Source: an uncultured Hyphomicrobiales bacterium
Lineage (GTDB): Bacteria; Pseudomonadota; Alphaproteobacteria; Rhizobiales; Beijerinckiaceae
Assembly: GCA_903884435.1 (NCBI GenBank)
Contig: CAISEY010000203.1
Coordinates: forward strand, 1 to 43,874
Length of the DNA stretch: 43,874 bases
Direction of reading: 5' to 3'
Shown: piece by piece, positions 16,216-23,708 of the stretch
How the letters are laid out: every line of letters starts with the position of its first letter
How positions within the stretch are numbered: position 1 is the first letter of the stretch
Program-made: the position numbers and the translations under genes
Notes under the pieces: model-generated
Seen by the model: the letters and a program-made list of their open reading frames with translations, nothing else
The model's database searches: none
Told to the model about the DNA's origin: nothing

Positions 16216-17240
16216 GGTTCGGCCAGGATCGACTTGTAGCGCTCCACCAGCGGGCGCGGGATGGCGGCGGCGCGGGTCAGAATCGACTGGACGTCGGCGC
16301 CGGGCAATGGACTGACCTCGATCTGGAGCTTTTGCGCCTCCGCCAGAAGCTCCGGATCCCTGTGCGCGGCCATGAAGGCCTTGCGCAGGGTTTCCACGAG
16401 TGGAGCGGGCGTGTCGGGCGGCAAGACGAAGGGCCGCGCCATGCGGAAGGGCAGTTCCGCCAGTTCGATGATGGCGCGGTCCTCGTCGTTGTCCGCGAGT
16501 TCGGTCGCCGTCGGGGTGTCGGGGAGGCCCTTCCAGCGCTGCTTGTGGCCGAACTGCACGAGATAGGTGATCTTCTTCTCGCGCACGAGGTCGGCGTGCA
16601 GGGTCAGCAGCGAGGACATGCCGATCGCGCGGCCGTCGATCTCGCCGCGGTTCATGGCGAGGCCAACGTCGGGGCCGCCGGAATAGCCGCGAATGAATTT
16701 CGCGTTGAGACGGAAGACGGACTTCGCGATGAGCGTGATGTCGGTGTCGGAGCCGCCGTTGGCGAAGCCGCCGAAGACGATGGGCGGGCCGGGCTTGCGC
16801 GCGTCGGCGAGGGTCCTGAACCGGGAGTCGGAGCGCACGATCAGCGAATAGGCGTCGTCCTCGTAGCTCGCGGGCGTGCCGATCCAGACGAATTTTTCGG
16901 TCTGGAAGCGCGCCGCCGCGTTGCCGAAAATCGGCTCGAAAGGCGCGATGCGCGAGGTGAGGCCGATGTTGAGCCCATCCCTCGAGGCGTCGTTGTAGAG
17001 CCAGTTCGCCAGCGTGAGGCTGCCGGCGCCCGGCATGTTCCTGACGACGATGGCGGGATTGCCGGGGATATACTTGCCCATGAATTTCTGCACGAGGCGG
17101 GCGTAAAGATCGTAGCCGCCGCCGGGCGCGTAACCGACCGTCACAGCGATCGTCTTGCCGCGGTAGTAGTCGCTTTGCTGGGCGTGGACGGGCGTGGCCG
17201 CGAGCGCCAGGGCCGCGAGGGCGAATCGAATGGGTTTCAT
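16212..17240 (-). CDS. Bug/TctC-family periplasmic solute receptor 3
   Basis: This is a 342-residue protein. The signal peptide ends at VHA (residue 20), followed by YYRGKTIAVTVGYAPGGGYDLYARLVQKFMGKYIPGNPAIVV and RNMPGAGSLTLANWLY, which match the longer TctC-type subgroup also seen in receptors 4 to 6. The start at 17240 has GGGAG upstream; the frame is open to 17300 but the extra residues do not look like a signal. It is the first gene of the five-gene minus-strand run receptor 3, prpD-like, deacetylase, receptor 2, LLM. Confidence 0.87.
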   Translation of the reverse strand: MKPIRFALAALALAATPVHAQQSDYYRGKTIAVTVGYAPGGGYDLYARLVQKFMGKYIPGNPAIVVRNMPGAGSLTLANWLYNDASRDGLNIGLTSRIAPFEPIFGNAAARFQTEKFVWIGTPASYEDDAYSLIVRSDSRFRTLADARKPGPPIVFGGFANGGSDTDITLIAKSVFRLNAKFIRGYSGGPDVGLAMNRGEIDGRAIGMSSLLTLHADLVREKKITYLVQFGHKQRWKGLPDTPTATELADNDEDRAIIELAELPFRMARPFVLPPDTPAPLVETLRKAFMAAHRDPELLAEAQKLQIEVSPLPGADVQSILTRAAAIPRPLVERYKSILAEP

Positions 17241-17276
17241 GGGCTCCCGGTGCGTGGGCTCGCGCGCGAATGACAC

Positions 17277-17295
17277 GCCCGGCCTGTGGCCGGGC
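17277..17295 (-). terminator. Strong hairpin between soxD-like 1 and receptor 3
   Basis: GCCCGGCC and GGCCGGGC pair over eight bases around TGT. It lies in the 90 bases between the cytochrome stop and the receptor 3 start. No T tract follows in the minus direction, so it may act as a weak terminator or as a 5' leader hairpin. Confidence 0.45.
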
Positions 17296-17330
17296 GCCAC
17301 GTCAATACGACGAATTTCGCCGCGAGGCGA

Positions 17331-17894
17331 TCAAATCCTCTCGGGGAACCTCAGGATGAAATTGTCCCGGTTGGGCATTTTCACTTGCGGCAAGGTCTTC
17401 GCGTCCATCACCGCGTTTTCCTCGATCAGCTTGTTGCCGGCGAGAATATAAGCGGTGAGGGCGTAGACCTCGTCGTCGGTGAGCGTGCGGGGCGCCGGCC
17501 AGGGCATAGCGCGGCGAATGTAGTCGAAGATCGTCGTCGAATTCGCCCAGAAGTTCTTGATGGTCTTGTTGGAGAAAATATCTCCGGGCGTCATCTTCTG
17601 GTCGGTGATGAGCGCCGGGTTCGAGCCGCCCGTCGCGCCTTCGCCATGGCACTGGTTGCAGCCCTTGTCGATGTAAACCTTCGCGCCGGTCGCGGCGGTG
17701 CCGGACCCCGGCGGCAGGTTCGTGCCGTCGGGCAGGACGGTGATGTCCCAGGCCTTGATCTCGGCGTCCGTGATGGGCCGGCCAAGGCCCGGGCGCGCGC
17801 CGAGTCCGTTCTTCGTGTCGTCGGCGGCGAAAGCGGCGCCCGCGAGGCTCGCGGCGACGAGAGCGGCCAGCGGGAGAGCCTTATACATAGACAT
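17331..17894 (-). CDS. SoxD-like monohaem cytochrome c, copy 1
   Basis: This 187-residue protein has a signal peptide (AAFA at about residue 23). The typical SoxD lead-in follows: GLGRPITDAEIKAWDITVLPDGTNLPPGSGTA. The haem site is CNQCH (residues 79-83), and Met130 in RRAMPW is the likely sixth ligand. It would pass electrons from the partner molybdoenzyme to the respiratory chain. The start ATG at 17894 has GGGGGAGA upstream and lies inside the 3' end of the soxC-like gene (14-base overlap), so the pair is translated together. It is shorter than the dihaem SoxD of Paracoccus, having only one CxxCH. Confidence 0.82.
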   Translation of the reverse strand: MSMYKALPLAALVAASLAGAAFAADDTKNGLGARPGLGRPITDAEIKAWDITVLPDGTNLPPGSGTAATGAKVYIDKGCNQCHGEGATGGSNPALITDQKMTPGDIFSNKTIKNFWANSTTIFDYIRRAMPWPAPRTLTDDEVYALTAYILAGNKLIEENAVMDAKTLPQVKMPNRDNFILRFPERI

Positions 17895-19197
17895 GCGCGA
17901 TCTCCCCCTTCGAATTGATCCCCCAGCAGGTGAGGCTGTTGTAGTGGTTGTTGCCGAAGGCCATCGGGTTGGCGACGGGCTTCAGCGATTGCCCGCGCGT
18001 CTTGATGAAATCGGCGCGCAGGGGCTGGATGTTGCCGCCATCGTCCACCGCGCGGCTGGTGAGAATCGCGGGCTGGCCGTCCCAGCGCCAGGGCAGGTGG
18101 AAGCGCGTGAAAGCCTTGTCCTGCGCCGGCCCCTGGATCGCCGCGTCGGCCCAGCTCTGGCCGCCGTCGGCGGAGACCATCACGCGCTTGATCGTGCCGG
18201 AGCCGGAATAGGCGATGCCGGAGATTTCGTAATAGCCCGGCTCCGTCAGCTTCGTGCCGAAGGAGGGGTGCGTGATGAAGCTCTTCACCTCGTTGACGAA
18301 GTAGAACTTGTAGGCCTTGAGGTCCGGCAGCAGGGGCGAGTAGTTTCTCGCCTCGTAATAGGTCATCGCCGGCTGGTCGGTGATCTTGATGCGACGAACA
18401 TATTTGATGTTCATGTTGCCTTCCCAGCCCGGCAACAGCAGGCGCATGGGATAGCCCTGTTCGGCCATCAACCGCTGTCCGTTCTGGTACAGCACGACAA
18501 TCGCGTCGTCCCAGGCCTTGGTGAGCGGCACCGAACGCGTCAGCGCGGCGGTGTCGGCTCCTTCCGGCAGCGCCCATTTCGCCTTCGGATCGACGCCGAC
18601 CTCGTCGAGCAACGTCGACAGCAGAACGCCCGTCCATTCCGAGTTCGAGCAAACGCCGTGCAGATATTGCAGGGTCTGCTGCACCGGCTCGTTGGAGAAC
18701 ATGAGCGCGGAATTGCCGCCGCATTCGACGAAGGTCTGCCGCGTCACCATGGGGTAGCGCATCAGCCTGTCCATGGTGAAGACCATCGGCTGTTTCACCA
18801 TGCCGTGGATGACGAGCCTGTGCTTGTCCGGATCGATGTCGGGAATGCCATTGTGCAGAATGGTGAAATGCAGGTGGCTCGGCGTGATCGTGCCGTTGAG
18901 CAGGTGATGCGGCGTGCGCGCGTGCTGCGTGCGTGGCTCGCCCTTCGGATTGGAGAGGACGCGAACCGTGTTGTCCTCGAATTTCGAGCGGACGCCGATG
19001 GGCTGGACGGTCTTGCCCTGATGGGCGCTCCACTCGTCGTCCTTCAGCGGCTCGGCCGCGGCGCCGGTGACGCCCGCGCCGACGCCCGCCGCGCCGGCGA
19101 TCATCAGGCCCTTGCCAAGCAGCGCCCGTCGATGCAGCAGTCCGTTGCCGGCGACCGGTTCGTCGCTCCCGGATCCTCGCGATTTCGAGGCGCCCAT
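17881..19197 (-). CDS. SoxC-like molybdopterin sulfite/sulfane dehydrogenase, copy 1
   Basis: This is a 438-residue protein. A Tat-type signal (LHRRALLGKGLMIAGAAG, residues 21-39) is followed by the sulfite-oxidase fold. The Mo-ligand Cys is Cys159 in FVECGGNS; other SoxC-type segments are IPDIDPDKHRLVIHGMV, DAIVVLYQNGQRLMAEQGYPMRLLLPGWEGN and a C-terminal dimerisation domain (SADGGQSWADAAI). It oxidises sulfite or a protein-bound sulfane sulfur in the periplasm. No soxXYZAB is in the window, so a free-standing sulfite dehydrogenase is more likely than a full thiosulfate system. It is the second of two tandem copies. Confidence 0.83.
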   Translation of the reverse strand: MGASKSRGSGSDEPVAGNGLLHRRALLGKGLMIAGAAGVGAGVTGAAAEPLKDDEWSAHQGKTVQPIGVRSKFEDNTVRVLSNPKGEPRTQHARTPHHLLNGTITPSHLHFTILHNGIPDIDPDKHRLVIHGMVKQPMVFTMDRLMRYPMVTRQTFVECGGNSALMFSNEPVQQTLQYLHGVCSNSEWTGVLLSTLLDEVGVDPKAKWALPEGADTAALTRSVPLTKAWDDAIVVLYQNGQRLMAEQGYPMRLLLPGWEGNMNIKYVRRIKITDQPAMTYYEARNYSPLLPDLKAYKFYFVNEVKSFITHPSFGTKLTEPGYYEISGIAYSGSGTIKRVMVSADGGQSWADAAIQGPAQDKAFTRFHLPWRWDGQPAILTSRAVDDGGNIQPLRADFIKTRGQSLKPVANPMAFGNNHYNSLTCWGINSKGEIAHVYV

Positions 19198-19311
19198 GTT
19201 TCTCTCCCGCGTGTCGTTTGTCGAAGCCGGCGTTGATCGCCACGCCGCCGCGAAAGACTAGCCATGATCGGGAGGGAAGGTCAATTGAAACGCCGGGCCC
19301 GGCGAACGAAA

Positions 19312-19333
19312 GCCCCGGCGAGATCGCCGGGGC
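19312..19333 (-). terminator. Terminator after the soxCD-like copy 2
   Basis: GCCCCGGCGA and TCGCCGGGGC form a near-perfect ten-base stem on two central bases (19312-19333), followed on the minus strand by TTTCGTT. It lies 31 bases past the cytochrome copy 2 stop and upstream of soxC-like copy 1, so the two cassettes are probably separate transcription units. Confidence 0.55.
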
Positions 19334-19364
19334 CCGAAACAGGACGATCGTCGGGCGGCGTCGT

Positions 19365-19922
19365 TCAGATGCGCTCGGGGAACCTGACGATGAAATTGTC
19401 CCGATTCGGCATTTTCACCTGCGGCAGGGACTTCGCGTCCATCACCGTCTTCTCGTCGATGATCTTGTTGGCGGCGAGAAGGTAGGCGACGACGTCCCAG
19501 ACTTCCTGGTCCGTGAGCGTGCGGGGCGCGTTCCACGGCATGGCGCGGCGGACGTAATCGTAGAGCGTCGTGGCGTTGGCCCAGAAGTTCTTGATCGTCT
19601 TGTTCGCCTCGATCTGGCCGGGCGGCAATGGAGCGTCCGTGACCAGCGCGGCGTTCTTGCCGCCCTTCGCGCCCTCGCCGTGGCAGAGCGCGCATTTTTC
19701 CGCGACCACCTTCGCGCCGGCGGCTGCGGTGCCGCTGCCGGGCGGCAGGTTGGTTCCGTCGGGGAGAATCGAAATGTCCCACGGCTTGATGTCGGCCTCG
19801 GTGATTTTTTCGCCGAGGTTCGGGCGATTGCCGAGTCCGTTCATGTCGTCGGCGCGGGCCGCGCCCGCGGCCGCGCCGGTCGCGAGAATGAACGCGAGGG
19901 AGAGGGCTTTAAACGTAGACAT
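19365..19922 (-). CDS. SoxD-like monohaem cytochrome c, copy 2
   Basis: This is a 185-residue protein. The signal peptide ends near ARA (residue 24). The mature part reads GLGNRPNLGEKITEADIKPWDISILPDGTNLPPGSGTAAAG, haem CALCH (residues 77-81) and likely axial Met128 in RRAMPW. The layout and last 20 residues (VKMPNRDNFIVRFPERI) are almost the same as copy 1. The start at 19922 has GGGAGAGA upstream and overlaps the soxC-like copy 2 by 14 bases, the same overlap as in copy 1. It is the electron acceptor of its partner by family knowledge. Confidence 0.82.
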   Translation of the reverse strand: MSTFKALSLAFILATGAAAGAARADDMNGLGNRPNLGEKITEADIKPWDISILPDGTNLPPGSGTAAAGAKVVAEKCALCHGEGAKGGKNAALVTDAPLPPGQIEANKTIKNFWANATTLYDYVRRAMPWNAPRTLTDQEVWDVVAYLLAANKIIDEKTVMDAKSLPQVKMPNRDNFIVRFPERI

Positions 19923-21225
19923 GCTTGATCTCTCCCTTTGAATCGACCGCCCAGCTCGTGAGGCTGTTGTAGTGCTGGCTGTAGAATCCCATCGTGTTGG
20001 TGACGGGCTTTTCCGTGACGCCGCGCTCCCTGACGAAGTCGGCGCGCAGGGGCTGGATGTTGCCGCCGTCGTCGACGGCGCGGCTCGTGAGCACCGCCGG
20101 GGAACCATCCCAGCGCCACGGGATGTGGAAGCGCGTGAAGGCCTTGTCCTGCGCGTTCGATTGCAGCGCGGCTTCCGCCCAGCTCTTGCCGCCGTCGGCG
20201 GAGACCATCACGCGCTTGATCGTGCCCGAGCCCGAATAGGCGAGGCCCGAAATGTCATAGTAGCCGGGCCCGTTGATCTTCATGCCGAAAGAGGGGTGAG
20301 TAATGAAACTCTTCACCTCGTTGACGAAGTAGAACTTGTAGGCCTTGCCGTTCGGCAGGATCGGCGAGTAGTTGCGCGCCTCGTAATAGGTCATCGCCGG
20401 CTGGTCGGTGATCTTGATGCGGCGAACATACTTGATGTTCATGTTGCCTTCCCAGCCGGGAAGCAGCAGGCGCATGGGATAGCCCTGTTCGGCCATCAGC
20501 GGCTCGCCGTTCTGGTAGAGGACGACAATCGCGTCGTCCCACGCCTTCGTCAGGGGCACCGAGCGGGTCAGCGCCGCGGTGTCGGCGCCCTCGACGAGCA
20601 TCCATTTGGCCTTCGGATCGACGCCGGCTTCCTCGAGCAGGGTCGAGAGCAGGACGCCGGTCCATTCCGCGTTGGAAACGAGGCCGTGCAGATGCTGCAA
20701 CGACGCCTGCACCGGTTCGTTCGAGAACATCGGCGAGGAATTGCCGCCGCACTCGACGAAGGTCTGGCGCGTCGTCATCGGATAGCGCATCAGCTTGTCG
20801 AGGGTGAACATCAACGGCTGGCGCACCATGCCATGGATGACCATCTTGTGCTTGTCCGGATCGATGTCCGGAATGCCGTTGTGAATGATGGTGAAGTGCA
20901 GATGGTTCGGCGTGACCGAGCCGTGCAGCTTCTCGTGCGGCGTGCGGGCGTGCTGTGTGCGCGGCTCGCCATTGGGGTTGGAAAGAATGCGCACGTTCTT
21001 TTCGACATATTTCGAGCGCACGCCGACGGGGCCAATCGTCTTGCCCTGATAGGTGCTCCATTCCTCTTCCTTCAGGGGCTCGGCCGCGGCGCCCGTGAGG
21101 CCCGCGCCCATGCCCGCGCCGGCGATCGCGAGACCGCGGCCAAGCAGCGCCCGGCGATGCAGCAGGCCGTTGCCGGCGACCTGTTCAAATTGGGACGCGC
21201 CCTCCGGGCGCTTGACGGTGCTCAT
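19909..21225 (-). CDS. SoxC-like molybdopterin sulfite/sulfane dehydrogenase, copy 2
   Basis: This 438-residue protein is the same length as copy 1. It has a Tat-type signal (LHRRALLGRGLAIAGAG), Cys159 in FVECGGNS as Mo ligand, IPDIDPDKHKMVIHGMV, and the dimerisation segment SADGGKSWAEAAL. In residues 51-160 I count 81 of 110 positions identical to copy 1 by manual alignment, so the duplication is not recent. The divergence is spread out and no catalytic residue is lost. The ATG at 21225 is preceded by AAGGAGAC. It is transcribed upstream of copy 1. Confidence 0.83.
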   Translation of the reverse strand: MSTVKRPEGASQFEQVAGNGLLHRRALLGRGLAIAGAGMGAGLTGAAAEPLKEEEWSTYQGKTIGPVGVRSKYVEKNVRILSNPNGEPRTQHARTPHEKLHGSVTPNHLHFTIIHNGIPDIDPDKHKMVIHGMVRQPLMFTLDKLMRYPMTTRQTFVECGGNSSPMFSNEPVQASLQHLHGLVSNAEWTGVLLSTLLEEAGVDPKAKWMLVEGADTAALTRSVPLTKAWDDAIVVLYQNGEPLMAEQGYPMRLLLPGWEGNMNIKYVRRIKITDQPAMTYYEARNYSPILPNGKAYKFYFVNEVKSFITHPSFGMKINGPGYYDISGLAYSGSGTIKRVMVSADGGKSWAEAALQSNAQDKAFTRFHIPWRWDGSPAVLTSRAVDDGGNIQPLRADFVRERGVTEKPVTNTMGFYSQHYNSLTSWAVDSKGEIKHVYV

Positions 21226-21392
21226 GTGCGTCTCCTTCGGCGGGGCGTCTTGGGGAGAAGATCCCGCGCCCGTGTCCATGCATTGAGGTAACGACCGAAC
21301 AGTGGAGGGTTTGGCCCCGCTTGTCCAGTGGCGCGGGCGCCGCGGCTCCCGTCGCGCCAGCCGCCCGGCCATCGGACGCACGAGCCCGCCGC

Positions 21393-21429
21393 CGACCGGC
21401 GCGTGGAAGGATCGACCGGCGCGTGGAAG
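21393..21429. repeat. Short tandem direct repeat, 17 bases, period 20
   Basis: CGACCGGCGCGTGGAAG occurs at 21393-21409 and again at 21413-21429. It lies in the 224-base gap between soxC-like copy 2 and the dioxygenase gene, which otherwise holds no gene. It could be a regulator site upstream of soxC-like copy 2, or chance slippage. Confidence 0.5.
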
Positions 21430-21449
21430 CGGGAACCCGCGCGTGCTCC

Positions 21450-22277
21450 TCAGGGCGAGGGAATCACGTCGTCGGAAATGGTGACGCGCTTCATCAGCCG
21501 GCGCTCCCTGTCGGAGAAATCCGTGCGGGCGTGGCTCGTCGCGCGATTGTCCCAGACGACGATGTCGCCGACCTTCCACTTGTGCTGGTAAATGAAGCGC
21601 GGCTGCTCGACGTGATCGCAAAGTTCGTCGATCAGCGCGCGGCTTTCCTCCGGCGGCAGCCCGTTGACGCGGTCGGTCATCAGGCGCGAGACATAAAGCG
21701 ATTTCTTGCCGGTCTGCGGAATGGTCCGGACGACGGGATGGTGCGCGTGCGGGCCTTTTTCCGCGTCGTCCTTCATGCCGGGCTGCGTCGAGCCATAGGT
21801 GAAGGCGTTGAGCGCGGTGAGGCCCTGGAGCCGCTGTTTCATCGCGTCCGGCAGGGTTTCGTAAGCCATGACCATGTTGGCGAAACAGGTGTCGCCGCCC
21901 TCGGAGGGAATTTCGATGGCGTGCAGAGCCGCGCCGCGGCAGGGCTTTTTCTGGTGGATTCGGTCGAAATGGAAGGCCATTTCGCCATCGGGCAGCGAAC
22001 CCAGCAGCTTGCCGTCCTCGCGGATGTTCGAGATGACCATGATGTCGTTTCGCGTCGTCAGCGGCGACTTGAAGCGGGCTTCCTCGATCTCGCCGAAACA
22101 CTTGCCAAAGGCGACGAGTTCGGCGTCGTCGATCACGGGTCCGTGCACGACGACGACGTGATACTTGATGTAGGCGTCGAAAATCGCCTTCGCGTCCTCG
22201 GGCGTGATGTTGCGGACATCGACGCCGGAGAGTTCCGCGCCGAGCGGCGCGTCGAGCGGTTTCACGGTGATGGTCAT
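21450..22277 (-). CDS. TauD/TfdA-family Fe(II)/2-oxoglutarate dioxygenase
   Basis: This is a 275-residue protein. The N-terminal PLDAPLGAELSGVDVRNITPEDAKAIFDAYIKYHVVVVHG is typical of TauD-like enzymes. The HxD iron motif is HFD in MAFHFDRIHQKKP. GDTCFANMVMAYETLP follows, and the distal His lies in NRATSHARTDF with a following RLMKRVTI for 2-oxoglutarate binding. Such enzymes hydroxylate taurine, alkylsulfates or aryloxyacetates, often releasing sulfite. That gives a possible but unproved link to the neighbouring sulfite dehydrogenases. The ATG at 22277 is preceded by CAGGGAAACGCC. It is divergent from receptor 4. Confidence 0.83.
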   Translation of the reverse strand: MTITVKPLDAPLGAELSGVDVRNITPEDAKAIFDAYIKYHVVVVHGPVIDDAELVAFGKCFGEIEEARFKSPLTTRNDIMVISNIREDGKLLGSLPDGEMAFHFDRIHQKKPCRGAALHAIEIPSEGGDTCFANMVMAYETLPDAMKQRLQGLTALNAFTYGSTQPGMKDDAEKGPHAHHPVVRTIPQTGKKSLYVSRLMTDRVNGLPPEESRALIDELCDHVEQPRFIYQHKWKVGDIVVWDNRATSHARTDFSDRERRLMKRVTISDDVIPSP

Positions 22278-22345
22278 GGCGTTTCCCTGGGAGAGCGCGT
22301 GGCGGGGTGGTTGCCGCCACTTTAGCCCGGCCTGGCGCGCCAAGC

Positions 22346-22373
22346 CAAGCGCCCGCGGCGCCGCGGGCGCTTG
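22346..22373. promoter_or_regulatory. 28-base perfect palindrome in a divergent promoter region
   Basis: The half-site CAAGCGCCCGCGGC (22346-22359) is followed directly by its exact reverse complement (22360-22373). It lies between the divergent starts of the dioxygenase (22277) and receptor 4 (22427). A ten-base palindrome TGGCGCGCCA lies just to the left at 22333-22342. It could be a dimeric regulator site, or an mRNA hairpin in the receptor 4 leader. Confidence 0.55.
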
Positions 22374-22426
22374 CGGCGGGCGGACGCCGCGCGTATGCAA
22401 CGCGAAACTCGCCAACGGGGGCCTTC

Positions 22427-23467
22427 ATGCGGATCGTCCGGCTCGTCGCCGCCGCGCTTTTAAGTCTCGTAAGTCTCGCCGCGCCGCGCGCCATGGCGCA
22501 GGACGCCGCCTCCTTCTACAGGGGCAAGACGGTGACGATCGTCGTCGCCTCCTCGCCGGGCGGCGGCTACGACCTCTATGGACGGCTCATCGCGCGGTTC
22601 ATGGGCCGGCACATTCCCGGCAATCCGCAAATCGTCGTGCAGAACATGCCTGGCGCCGCGTCGAACGTCGCGGCGGCTTACGTCTACAACGTCGCGCCGA
22701 AGGACGGCGCGACGATCGGCGCGATCTTCATGGGCGCCGTGGTCGATCCGCTGTTCGGCGAGCAGAAGCGGCAGACGCACGACACGTCGAAATTCAACTA
22801 CATCGGCAACGCCAACGTCGACGCCTATGTCTGCCTCGTGCGGACCGACGCGAAAATCAACACGCTCGCCGACGCCTTCGAGCGCGAACTCGTCGTCGGC
22901 GCGAGCGCGGAAGGCGCCTCGACGCGCGATTTTCCCTCCATGCTCAAAAACCTGCTCGGCGTGAAGTTCAAGATCGTCGCCGGCTATCCAGGCACGCGCG
23001 AGATCAACCTCGCCATCGAAAAAGGCGAGGTGCAGGGCGGCTGCGGCGAGACCTGGTCGAGCGTCGCCGCCACCTATCCCGCCTGGTTTCGCGACGGGCT
23101 GGTGAAACCGCTCGTGCAGGAGGCGAACACGGGCTACCCCGAACTCGACCGCATGGGCGTGAAGCTCGCGCGCGATTTCGCGAGGACCGAAGAGCAACGC
23201 CAGGTGCTGGAACTCGTCTATTCCCAGGCGGCCTTCGGGCGGCCCTACGTGGTCGCGCCGGGCGTGCCCGCCGACCGCGTCGAGGCCCTGCGCAAGGCCT
23301 TCATGGCGACGATGACCGATCCCGATCTCGTCGCCCAGGCGAAGCGTCTCAACGTGGACGCCATTCCGACCGCGGGCGACGAGTTGCAGACGCTGATCGG
23401 CAAGCTCTACGCGACGCCCGCCGACATCGTCGAGAAGGCGCGCGCGGCGCTGGTCTTCAAGCCATAG
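22427..23467 (+). CDS. Bug/TctC-family periplasmic solute receptor 4
   Basis: This is a 346-residue protein. The signal peptide ends at about residue 24 (APRAMA), followed by FYRGKTVTIVVASSPGGGYDLYGRLIARFMGRHIPGNPQIVV and QNMPGAASNVAAAYVYN. A conserved lobe motif reads GVKFKIVAGYPGTREINLAIEKGEVQGGCG. It is most like receptors 3, 5 and 6. The start at 22427 fits the signal, although only a weak GGGGG site precedes it. It is divergent from the dioxygenase gene and is followed seven bases later by slyX. Confidence 0.85.
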   Translation: MRIVRLVAAALLSLVSLAAPRAMAQDAASFYRGKTVTIVVASSPGGGYDLYGRLIARFMGRHIPGNPQIVVQNMPGAASNVAAAYVYNVAPKDGATIGAIFMGAVVDPLFGEQKRQTHDTSKFNYIGNANVDAYVCLVRTDAKINTLADAFERELVVGASAEGASTRDFPSMLKNLLGVKFKIVAGYPGTREINLAIEKGEVQGGCGETWSSVAATYPAWFRDGLVKPLVQEANTGYPELDRMGVKLARDFARTEEQRQVLELVYSQAAFGRPYVVAPGVPADRVEALRKAFMATMTDPDLVAQAKRLNVDAIPTAGDELQTLIGKLYATPADIVEKARAALVFKP

Positions 23468-23474
23468 GGGCGAC

Positions 23475-23690
23475 ATGAGCGACGATCCGACCGCCAGTTC
23501 AGCCCGGCTCGACGCGCTGGAAATCAGGATCGCGCACCAGGACGCGACCCTCGCCGAGCTCAACGACGTGATCGCCGCGCAATGGCGCAAGATCGACGCG
23601 CTGGAGCGCGCGTTCCTGCGCCTGCGCGACGAAATGCAAACTCTCTCGCCGGGGCGCGACGGCCCCGAACCGCCGCCGCCGCATTATTGA
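23475..23690 (+). CDS. slyX: SlyX-family small coiled-coil protein
   Basis: This 71-residue protein has the SlyX pattern: LDALEIRIAHQDATLAELNDVIAAQWRKIDALERAFLRLRDEM, one long amphipathic helix, then a Pro-rich end (EPPPPHY). The function of SlyX is not established. It starts seven bases after receptor 4 and is convergent with receptor 5. Confidence 0.82.
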   Translation: MSDDPTASSARLDALEIRIAHQDATLAELNDVIAAQWRKIDALERAFLRLRDEMQTLSPGRDGPEPPPPHY

Positions 23691-23708
23691 GGATCAGGCG
23701 GCAGCGGC

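Noticed and set aside
17331-21225. A full thiosulfate-oxidising Sox system
   Set aside because: Only soxC- and soxD-like genes are present; soxX, soxY, soxZ, soxA and soxB are absent from the window.
21393-21429. CRISPR-like repeat
   Set aside because: Only two copies with a 3-base gap; no array and no cas genes.
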